A stretch of DNA of 64,000 bases, from the NCBI GenBank assembly GCA_023416275.1, contig JAEZIB010000182.1:1-64000 (forward strand), in the 5' to 3' direction. Under the pieces are notes generated by a model, which saw only the letters and a list, made by a program, of their open reading frames with translations, searched no databases and was not told the DNA's origin. The DNA comes from Bacillota bacterium (lineage in GTDB: Bacteria; Bacillota; Clostridia; Acetivibrionales; DSM-1351). The translations under genes were made by a program, and so were the position numbers. Below are positions 18,548 through 26,201 of the stretch, in pieces. Each line of letters opens with the position of its first letter. Within the stretch, counting starts at the first letter, position 1.

Positions 18548-18577
18548 AACCTCCCACGCCTCATTTGGGGCACAAAA
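18548..18577 (-). promoter_or_regulatory. SD-adjacent hairpin leader element (SOD gene)
   Basis: On the minus strand TTTTGTGCCCCAAATGAGGC is followed by GTGGGAGGTT and ATG. It is the same layout as the fabF, khpA and other leaders, with a weaker stem. Confidence 0.68.
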
Positions 18578-18787
18578 ATATGGTGATTCTATCTATCAGG
18601 GAAGAATCCCAGCTTAACAATAGTTTTGTTGCATTTTTACCCTCTACATTCACTTTTACTGTCAAAAGTAACTTTTTTATAGTCTCGAAAAATTAACCAT
18701 GTTTGGCACTAGCTTTATTTACGAGCTTATAATTTATTGTTCCTCTTGGAGAAGAAATTTTGAGACAATTGTTTAGGTGAGTATATG

Positions 18788-19225
18788 TCAGTACGTATAT
18801 CCACCATAATGCAAAGGGTAACCTCCATAATAGTGTGGACGTCTTCTGCGAAGAAGTTCTCTCAACAGCAAAATGCTAATTAGATCTCTTCTGAAGCGTC
18901 GCCTGCTACCATGTCCAAAATATCCTACTCCAAATTGCCTATTTTCAGTATCGTTTTCATCCTGCTCTTGATATTCTGCATCTACGTATGAGCCAACAGA
19001 ATTGTCGATTTCATCAACTATTTCCTCAAGCTGCTTGCGTGAAGGGTTATACATTGTTCCATAAATTTTATTTAACATATCACAATGACGGTTAACCTCA
19101 GGATAAATAATATAGTAGCATTTAGGGTACATAGATTCCAGTTGGTCCTGTGGCATTTCCATCATTGGTGAATACTGTGTAGGAACATCCATCATTTGCA
19201 TATATGGAATGTAAAAATTTGGCAT
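18788..19225 (-). CDS. Hypothetical protein, probable spore coat protein
   Basis: 145 residues. The N-terminal region has YIPYMQMMDVP and a conserved-looking CYYIIYPEVNRHCDML block with two cysteines. A polar acidic middle is followed by RRRFRRD, LLRELLRRRRP and a Tyr/Gly/His tail (HYYGGYPLHYGGYTY). Such low-complexity Tyr-rich tails are common in coat proteins that undergo dityrosine cross-linking. The strong AGGAGG site supports the start. The neighbouring SOD could supply H2O2 for cross-linking. No family assignment is certain. Confidence 0.65.
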   Translation of the reverse strand: MPNFYIPYMQMMDVPTQYSPMMEMPQDQLESMYPKCYYIIYPEVNRHCDMLNKIYGTMYNPSRKQLEEIVDEIDNSVGSYVDAEYQEQDENDTENRQFGVGYFGHGSRRRFRRDLISILLLRELLRRRRPHYYGGYPLHYGGYTY

Positions 19226-19530
19226 AAAGCTACCTCCTAATAAAAAACTTTGTCTCTATAATAAAAATGCAGGCTTCAAGGTACACTTATATACTAGTAG
19301 ACACTATAATTATATGAATATTATAGATGAGTAGTTACTAATTAAAATTATTATGTAAAGATATTCTATCGGTGTTCATGCTTATAAGGACTAATTGGTA
19401 ACAACCCAGTTTACCCTTGAAAAAAGTTTGTCTTTCTGGACTATTATTTAGAAATATAGAGATTAAAAAGAGGGAAATAGGTATAATAAATTATAGATGC
19501 CGATAGATATACGCGGTTTAGAAAAATATA

Positions 19531-19583
19531 ATACTAATTTGTATTTAAAAATAGAGGAACTATTTTTAAATGCAAATTAGTAT
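19531..19583. repeat. Long near-perfect hairpin upstream of CoA-binding gene
   Basis: Two 24-nt arms (19531-19554 and 19560-19583) pair with a single mismatch that is a G-U wobble in RNA. The loop is 5 nt (AGGAA). It ends 24 nt before the GGAGGG site of the next gene and has no T-tract. The rest of the 394-nt gap holds no gene. Confidence 0.75.
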
Positions 19584-19619
19584 AAATAACTTGTATAGAG
19601 ATAAATGGAGGGTATTCCT

Positions 19620-20021
19620 ATGAGTGAAGACAAATTGCTTGAAGAAGTTATGCTGGATAAAAAGATTTGGGCGGTTATTGGTGCTAATCGAGACCCTGAG
19701 AAGTTTGGCAACAAGATTTACCATAAATTAAAAACACGAGGTTATGAGGTTTACCCTGTTAACCCTATGTATGACAGTATTGATGGGGATAAATGCTATA
19801 AAGACCTTTCTTCACTTCCAGTAGTTCCAGAGGTAATTGACATGGTTGTATCGCCTAAAAGAGGAAGAGCGTTTATTGATGAAGCAGCAAAATTGGGTAT
19901 TAGGTATATCTGGCTTCAGCCTGGTACACATGATGAAGAATTACTCAAACAGATTAATGGACTTGGACTACAAAGTGTTCAAGCATGTGTACTTGTTGGG
20001 TTAATATCTACTAGCTTTTAG
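19620..20021 (+). CDS. CoA-binding protein (YccU family)
   Basis: 133 residues, single Rossmann-like CoA-binding domain. Typical words are IWAVIGANRDPEKFGNKIY, GYEVYPVNP and IWLQPGTHDEELL. The family binds CoA or nucleotides in vitro; its cellular role is unclear. ATG at 19620 is chosen because it follows GGAGGG. It stands alone between a long hairpin and a nitroreductase gene. Confidence 0.88.
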   Translation: MSEDKLLEEVMLDKKIWAVIGANRDPEKFGNKIYHKLKTRGYEVYPVNPMYDSIDGDKCYKDLSSLPVVPEVIDMVVSPKRGRAFIDEAAKLGIRYIWLQPGTHDEELLKQINGLGLQSVQACVLVGLISTSF

Positions 20022-20250
20022 ATATAACAATATAGTTTGATTTAAGTGTGACTAAGATGAAAACTAACTTTTGTAAACATTATACAATTAAAAGTTGAGA
20101 GTTATGTAACTATATTCATTTAACATAATGGTTTCAAATGCTCTAGTTGGGGTAGTTATAGTGTATGATGCCGTGCCAAATTTTTGTAAACAAAGAGAAG
20201 CATGTTTATCGACGTAGTAAACGTTTTAATGTATAATTTTAACTATAATT

Positions 20251-20275
20251 TTGTGCCCAAAGTGGGTGAGGGAGA
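20251..20275 (+). promoter_or_regulatory. SD-adjacent hairpin leader element (nitroreductase)
   Basis: TTGTGCCCAAAGTGGGTGAG followed by GGAGA. The GCCC/GGGT stem abuts the ribosome-binding site exactly as in the other family members. Confidence 0.68.
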
Positions 20276-20280
20276 TTTAT

Positions 20281-21036
20281 ATGACAAATCAAAAGCTTTA
20301 TGATGCAATATTTACAAGAAAATCAGTAAGAAAATATGATATGATGCCACTATCTGAGGAAGTCATGGAGGAAATAAAAAACTATGCTGATAATCTTAGG
20401 CCCCTTGATGATGGTATTAGATATTCAATATCATTTTTGAGTGAGGTTGATTCAAAATTATTAATACCTTCCAAAGTTGCACCCCATTACATTTGTATAT
20501 ACTCAGAAAAAAAGGATGGGTATTTAATGAATGCAGGTTTTCTGTTACAACAGATTGACTTGTATTTATCTGCAAAGGGTATTGGAAGCTGTTGGTTAGG
20601 TATTTTTAAACCCAAAAAAGAGGTTGATACTCAAAACGGTTTAGAATTTGTTATTTTACTTGCTTTTGGAAATCCAAAAGAAGCTGTTCATAGAAAAAAT
20701 ACTTCTGAATTTTCACGAAAAAGTTTTTCGGAAATAAGTTCAATTAAGGGTGCGGAAAAATTGCTTGAACCGGTAAGACTTGCCCCTTCGGCTACTAACA
20801 GTCAGCCTTGGTTTTTCAGTGGAGATTTACAAGAAATTGTTGTCAGTCGTCAAAAATTATCAAAACTTAAAGCACCATTTTTAGGTAAGATTAATCAAAT
20901 AGATATTGGAATTGCATTATACCATTTGTGGTTGTCACTTGAACACGAGGGAAAAACTGCAGCCTTTGATTTTAATTATGCTGATGCACCTGAAGGTTAT
21001 GAATTTATGGTAAAGGTTAATGCTAAAGATAAATGA
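20281..21036 (+). CDS. Nitroreductase family protein (TM1586-like)
   Basis: 251 residues. The N-terminal FTRKSVRKYD is the FMN-contacting start of nitroreductases. SAKGIGSCWLGIF and LAPSATNSQPWFF mark two halves of the TM1586-type nitroreductase, in which the order differs from classical NfsB. It is predicted to be FMN dependent and to use NAD(P)H; substrate unknown. ATG at 20281 follows GGGAG. The gene has its own structured leader. Confidence 0.87.
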   Translation: MTNQKLYDAIFTRKSVRKYDMMPLSEEVMEEIKNYADNLRPLDDGIRYSISFLSEVDSKLLIPSKVAPHYICIYSEKKDGYLMNAGFLLQQIDLYLSAKGIGSCWLGIFKPKKEVDTQNGLEFVILLAFGNPKEAVHRKNTSEFSRKSFSEISSIKGAEKLLEPVRLAPSATNSQPWFFSGDLQEIVVSRQKLSKLKAPFLGKINQIDIGIALYHLWLSLEHEGKTAAFDFNYADAPEGYEFMVKVNAKDK

Positions 21037-21117
21037 ACCTAATATAGAACATTTCTTTATAACTTCCGTATAATTAATCAATAGCTTATAATTTAAGCCG
21101 ACTTTTGGCTTGAAATT

Positions 21118-21230
21118 ATAACGAGGCAAGAAAATTGGTTTTTAGGCGGATAGAATATCTTCAGCCTCGCTTACACGCCGCTTATGTAAAGAAATTTTTC
21201 TATAATCGAAAAACTTTATCTTGAAGCTAG
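21118..21230 (+). repeat. GAGGCAAGAAAAT structured repeat, copy 1
   Basis: Begins AACGAGGCAAGAAAATT and closes a helix at GCCTCG (21164-21169 region), then TTACACGCCGCTTATG and an A/T-rich helix around GAAATTTTTC...GAAAAACTTT. The same order of blocks recurs at 31703-31820. It is preceded by a hairpin at 21085-21120 (ATTTAAGCC/GGCTTGAAAT). It lies in the gap before smc. Confidence 0.5.
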
Positions 21231-21414
21231 GAGTTGTAAATGGAATTTGATATTCTTCCAATAAAACACAAAGTATGCTAGACTATTAAAGTATATTAGG
21301 TTATATCAACATAGTGGTGTGACTTGGTATAATTTTGGATTTAAATTAACAGTCAAATACTATAGTCTAAAAAGATTAGTTGTAATTTGATTTTCATTTA
21401 ATTTGGGGTGTGAA

Positions 21415-24400
21415 ATGTATCTTAAAAGACTAGAAATACAAGGCTTTAAATCATTTGCAGACAAGATATCCTTAGACTTTTCTTCCGGAATTACAGCAGT
21501 TGTAGGTCCAAATGGAAGCGGGAAAAGTAATATAGGCGATGCTGTTAGGTGGGTACTAGGTGAGCAAAGTGCAAAGACACTCAGAGGAAGCAAAATGGAG
21601 GATGTTATTTTTGCTGGCACTGAGAACAGAAAACCTGTGGGCTTTGCAGAAGTATCCCTTACTATTGACAATTCAGATAATTACCTACCTGTAACATATA
21701 GTGAAGTAACTGTAACCAGAAGAGTTTATCGCTCAGGAGAGAGTGAGTATTATATAAATAAAACATCCTGCCGACTCAAGGACATTTATGAGCTTTTATT
21801 AGATACCGGTATAGGCAGGGATGGGTATTCTATAATCGGACAGGGTAGAGTTGATGAGATTTTAAGTTCAAAATCTGAGGACAGAAGACATATTTTTGAA
21901 GAAGCCTCTGGTATAATGAAGTACAAGGTTAGAAAGCTAGAGGCTGAAAGAAAATTGGATTTAACAGAACAAAACCTTATTCGTATTAAGGATATTATTA
22001 ATGAGCTTGAGTCTCAGATAGAACCCCTCCGAGAGCAATCAGAGGCAGCTAAGAAATATTTATCCTTGAGAGAAGCACTAAAGGAATTGGAAATCAATGT
22101 ATACTTAGACAGTATAGATAAGCTTAAAGAAAAAATTAAAGAATACGAAGTGCAGTTTAAAGACATAAAGGACAATATTGATGCTGAAGAAAGAAGATTG
22201 CGCAACATAACAATTCAAAATCAGCAAAAGAATGAGTTGCTTAAGGATTTGGAAGTAAAGGTAAATGAAGCAAGAGACAGTTTTTATGTAATTGAAGCAA
22301 ATCTTGAGAGGAGTAGTTCTGAGATTAACTTGAAAAAGGAAAAAATAAACAGCTTAAATCAGAATATACAGAGACTTGATGAAGAGATTACTGAGCTTGA
22401 TTCTAAAACTGAACAATTAGTAAAAGAAGAAAAGAGCAGACTTAGTAAAATAGAATATTTAAACGGACAACATAAAGAATTTTCAAATAAACTTGAAAAA
22501 TATCAAGCTGAGCTAGATGCCATAATCTCAACTTTGAGCGAAAGTGAACGTGAAATTGAGATGCTAAAGGCTGGTATAATGGACAAGCTGGATATTCAAT
22601 CAGACAAGAGAACTCAGATAAATAATATTAAGAACCATGTTGAGAATATAAAGAAAAGACAAAATTCTATTGGTACAGAGATTTACACTCTCAAAGTTGA
22701 AAAAGATAAAGAAAATATGAAAAAAGAGGACTTAGTTGAGAGTATACGAAATTCTACTAATCTTATTAAGCATGAAAAGGAAAAGATTGCGGAGCTTAGT
22801 ACAGAAAAAAATGAGCTTCAGGCTACGCTTATTGACTTGGAAAAGCAGCAAGGAACTGTAAAAACAGATATACAAGTTAAGTCCTCAAGACACCGTCTGC
22901 TTAAAGACATGGAAAAAAGCATGGAAGGCTATAGCCGAAGTGTTAAGGAAATAATGAATGCCTGCAAAGCATCTTCTGATTTTGGAACGGGTATTCATGG
23001 TACAGTTGCACAGCTTTTCAGTGTTGATAAAAAATTTGAAACAGCCATCGAAATGACATTAGGTGGTGCAACTCAAAACATTGTTTCTTCTTCAGAAGAT
23101 GATGCAAAAAAAGCTATAGACTTTTTGAAAAGAAACAAATTGGGCAGGGCAACTTTTTTACCTATAACATCAGTACGGGGAAAGCGATTAGATGATAATA
23201 TAATTACCAAACTAAAGGAATATAGTGGCTTTTGCGGTATCGCGTCAGATTTGGTAAGCTGTGATGAAAAATATAGAGGTATTGCGTTAAACCTATTAGG
23301 CAAGGTTGCTGTAGTTGAGAATATTGATGCAGGTATTAATATTGCAAGAAAGTTTAGTTATTCCTTTAGAATAGTTACTCTTGAGGGAGATATATTAAGC
23401 ACAAGTGGTTCAATGTCAGGTGGTAGCAATGACCATAAAGGTTCGGGTATTTTGGGAAGAAACAGAGAAATTCTTGAGCTTGAGGAAGCAATTGAAAGCT
23501 TAAAGAAAAAAGATATAACATTAGGTGTAAAAACATCTGAAGTTAGAAGTATGCTTGCTGAAATAGATTCAGAATTGAATGCAGAAAACATAAAATTAAG
23601 AGATAATGAGTTAGTTATAACAAGGGATGAGAATCATTTGAGCATGATAGAGGACAATATTGTCAAGATTGATGCAAAAATTGGCATGCTAAAGGATGAA
23701 AAATCCCAAATGATTCAGCAAGAGCAGGATACCATAAAAGAGCAAGAAAAATATGAGCAAGAGCTTGAAGCCATTGAAAAGGATATTGTTGAAACAAAAG
23801 CAATAATAGCAGAACATCAAGAGAAGTTTAAAGCAGACCAAACAGTCAGAGATGGTTTGCATGATGATATTACTGATTTCAAGATATCTGTAAACTCTAT
23901 AGTTGAGAGTTTGCAAAGTGTCAATGAGCATATAGAAAGAATTGCCATAGATAAAGATACAATGCAGAAAAGTAAAAGCAGAAAGGAAGCTGAGAAGCTA
24001 AAAGCCAATAATGAGATTGAAGCACTAAAACAAGAAATTGAAGGCCTTGAGAGTACAATAAAAAAATTACAAACTGAAAAAACAGGTAAAACTATTGAAA
24101 TAGACAGACTTGTTGAAGAAAAGAAGGTTCTTGAGGAAGAATCCTCAGACTTTATTGACAAGCTCAATGAAGCAAATAAGACAATTCATTTGCTTCAAGA
24201 GGAGTATAATAGGGTTGATGTAAAAAACACCAAGGCAGAAGCAGAGATGAAAGCCATTCAGGATAGAATGTGGGATGAATATGAGCTTACTTATACGAAT
24301 GCGGCTGAGCTTAAAAAAGAAATTCAAAGTATACCGCAAGCCCAGAGGACAATTAATGACTATAGAGCTCAGATAAAAATGCTGGGACCTGTTAATGTAT

Positions 24401-24987
24401 CTGCTATTGATGACTACATCAAGACCAAAGAAAGATACGAGTTTATGTCAGTTCAGCAAGATGACATGGAACAGGCCAAGGAAAAATTGCACAAGATAAT
24501 ACATGAAATGGTGCAAGTAATGAAAAAACAATTTGTTGACCAGTTCAAAATTATAAATGAAAATTTTGGTATAGTATATAGAGAGTTATTTGGTGGTGGT
24601 CATGCTGAATTAATTATATGTGACTTGGATAATGTTCTTGAAAGTGGTATAGATATTGAAGTTCAGCCCCCAGGTAAAAAGCTTCAGAACATGATGTTGC
24701 TCTCAGGTGGAGAGCGCGCTTTTACAGCTATTGCATTGCTTTTTGCAATACTTAGAATGAAACCAACACCCTTTTGCCTGCTCGACGAAATTGAAGCAGC
24801 ACTGGATGATGCTAACGTATACAGATTTGGGGAGTACTTAAAGAAGTTCTCCGAAAATACTCAGTTTATTATGGTTACTCATCGTAAAGGTACTATGGAG
24901 GCAGCAAATGCAATGTATGGTGTAACAATGCAGGAACATGGTATATCCAAGGTAGTATCAATGAAAATGGGTGAAGTTGCGGTTTAA
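21415..24987 (+). CDS. smc: Chromosome segregation protein SMC
   Basis: 1190 residues, full length. The N-terminal ATPase half has GPNGSGKSNI. Two long coiled-coil arms flank a hinge (about residues 510-680, ending near GGSNDHKGSGILGR). The C-terminal half has LLSGGERAFTAIALL and LLDEIEAALDD. It forms the ATP-driven condensin core with ScpA and ScpB, which are not in the window. ATG at 21415 gives the canonical MYLKRLEIQGFKSFAD start. ftsY follows closely. Confidence 0.98.
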   Translation: MYLKRLEIQGFKSFADKISLDFSSGITAVVGPNGSGKSNIGDAVRWVLGEQSAKTLRGSKMEDVIFAGTENRKPVGFAEVSLTIDNSDNYLPVTYSEVTVTRRVYRSGESEYYINKTSCRLKDIYELLLDTGIGRDGYSIIGQGRVDEILSSKSEDRRHIFEEASGIMKYKVRKLEAERKLDLTEQNLIRIKDIINELESQIEPLREQSEAAKKYLSLREALKELEINVYLDSIDKLKEKIKEYEVQFKDIKDNIDAEERRLRNITIQNQQKNELLKDLEVKVNEARDSFYVIEANLERSSSEINLKKEKINSLNQNIQRLDEEITELDSKTEQLVKEEKSRLSKIEYLNGQHKEFSNKLEKYQAELDAIISTLSESEREIEMLKAGIMDKLDIQSDKRTQINNIKNHVENIKKRQNSIGTEIYTLKVEKDKENMKKEDLVESIRNSTNLIKHEKEKIAELSTEKNELQATLIDLEKQQGTVKTDIQVKSSRHRLLKDMEKSMEGYSRSVKEIMNACKASSDFGTGIHGTVAQLFSVDKKFETAIEMTLGGATQNIVSSSEDDAKKAIDFLKRNKLGRATFLPITSVRGKRLDDNIITKLKEYSGFCGIASDLVSCDEKYRGIALNLLGKVAVVENIDAGINIARKFSYSFRIVTLEGDILSTSGSMSGGSNDHKGSGILGRNREILELEEAIESLKKKDITLGVKTSEVRSMLAEIDSELNAENIKLRDNELVITRDENHLSMIEDNIVKIDAKIGMLKDEKSQMIQQEQDTIKEQEKYEQELEAIEKDIVETKAIIAEHQEKFKADQTVRDGLHDDITDFKISVNSIVESLQSVNEHIERIAIDKDTMQKSKSRKEAEKLKANNEIEALKQEIEGLESTIKKLQTEKTGKTIEIDRLVEEKKVLEEESSDFIDKLNEANKTIHLLQEEYNRVDVKNTKAEAEMKAIQDRMWDEYELTYTNAAELKKEIQSIPQAQRTINDYRAQIKMLGPVNVSAIDDYIKTKERYEFMSVQQDDMEQAKEKLHKIIHEMVQVMKKQFVDQFKIINENFGIVYRELFGGGHAELIICDLDNVLESGIDIEVQPPGKKLQNMMLLSGGERAFTAIALLFAILRMKPTPFCLLDEIEAALDDANVYRFGEYLKKFSENTQFIMVTHRKGTMEAANAMYGVTMQEHGISKVVSMKMGEVAV

Positions 24988-25030
24988 TAATCGTGTTTAT
25001 AATAAATACAACTAATTTTGGAGGATTAAT

Positions 25031-25939
25031 ATGGGGTTTTTTGACAAATTAAAAGATGGATTAATGAAAACAAGGAAAAGTATCACAGAAAAGATAGATC
25101 AAGTACTTGTGTCATTTGGTAAGGTTGATGAGGAATTATTTGATGAGCTTGAGGAAATTCTAATAACATCTGATATTGGTATTGACACTACACTGAAGAT
25201 AATTGCAAGCTTAAAGGAAAAGGTTCGTGAAAGAAAAATCATTGACGCAATGAAGGTAAAGGACTTATTGAAGGAAGAACTTAAGGAAATACTAGAGTCT
25301 GGAGATAATAGTCTAAAATTAGATACTAAGCCATCAGTTATTATAGTAATTGGTGTAAATGGAGTAGGAAAGACTACCTCAATAGGCAAAATTGCAAACT
25401 ACTATAAGAGTCAAGGAAAAAAAGTATTGCTTGCGGCAGGTGATACCTTCAGAGCTGCAGCAATAGATCAGTTAGAAATATGGGCAGATAGAGTTGGGGT
25501 AGAAATAATTGAGCAGAAGGAAGGCTCAGACCCTGCTGCCGTAGTATTTGATGCTGCACAGGCTGCAAAGTCAAGAAAAGCCGATTTACTTATTTGTGAT
25601 ACAGCAGGTAGATTGCATACAAAGAAAAATCTTATGGAAGAATTAAAAAAAGTTTCAAGAGTTTTGGATAGAGAGTTGCCAGGAGCAGACAGAGAAACAT
25701 TGCTAGTACTAGATGCAACTACAGGGCAAAACGCTATTTCACAAGCAAAAACTTTTAGTGAAACAGCAGATATTACAGGTATAGTGCTCACTAAGCTCGA
25801 TGGTACAGCAAAAGGTGGAATTGTAATTGCAATAAAATCAGAACTTGATATACCTGTAAAGCTAATTGGTGTGGGAGAGCAGTTAGACGATTTGCAGAGA
25901 TTCAATGCGTCAGAGTTTGTAGAAGCATTATTTTCATAG
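25031..25939 (+). CDS. ftsY: Signal recognition particle receptor FtsY
   Basis: 302 residues with a very short N-terminal region, as in other Firmicutes, then the NG GTPase domain. G1 is GVNGVGKTTSIGKIA, G3 is DTAGRLHTKKNL, and TKLDGTAKGG is G4. It docks SRP-ribosome complexes (Ffh is also in this window) to the membrane. It is 43 nt after smc with a GGAGG site; smc-ftsY is a conserved pair. Confidence 0.97.
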   Translation: MGFFDKLKDGLMKTRKSITEKIDQVLVSFGKVDEELFDELEEILITSDIGIDTTLKIIASLKEKVRERKIIDAMKVKDLLKEELKEILESGDNSLKLDTKPSVIIVIGVNGVGKTTSIGKIANYYKSQGKKVLLAAGDTFRAAAIDQLEIWADRVGVEIIEQKEGSDPAAVVFDAAQAAKSRKADLLICDTAGRLHTKKNLMEELKKVSRVLDRELPGADRETLLVLDATTGQNAISQAKTFSETADITGIVLTKLDGTAKGGIVIAIKSELDIPVKLIGVGEQLDDLQRFNASEFVEALFS

Positions 25940-25948
25940 AGTCAATTA

Positions 25949-26079
25949 CTATCGGCTGAAAGCCGATAGTCTGGGTTTGAGGCTAAAGCCTCCTTAATTA
26001 AAACCCTAAACCCCAAACCGCTGAAACCTTAAAATAAACGCTTGAAAGCACATGTTCGCCTGGAAGGCGAAGGTTTCAA
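25949..26079. terminator. Cluster of hairpins after ftsY
   Basis: Three compact stems follow one another: CTATCGGCT-GAA-AGCCGATAG (25949-25969), GAGGC-TAAA-GCCTC (25979-25992), and TTCGCCT-GGA-AGGCGAA (26055-26071) enclosed by TTGAAA/TTTCAA. The first is a plausible transcript end, though T-tracts are absent. Confidence 0.55.
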
Positions 26080-26201
26080 CCGTAATTGACTTTATGACTA
26101 AACACTCTGCAGAAAGAGAATAGACAATGGATAATAATACATGTTTATAAATACAAAACGTATAATGTTTCAAAGGCATTATAGTGTGAAGGGAGATAAA
26201 A

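Noticed and set aside
26042..26079. Hairpin TTCGCCT-GGA-AGGCGAA near ftsY as a possible 4.5S/SRP RNA
   Set aside because: The conserved SRP helix 8 tetraloop context is absent and the region is too short and discontinuous.
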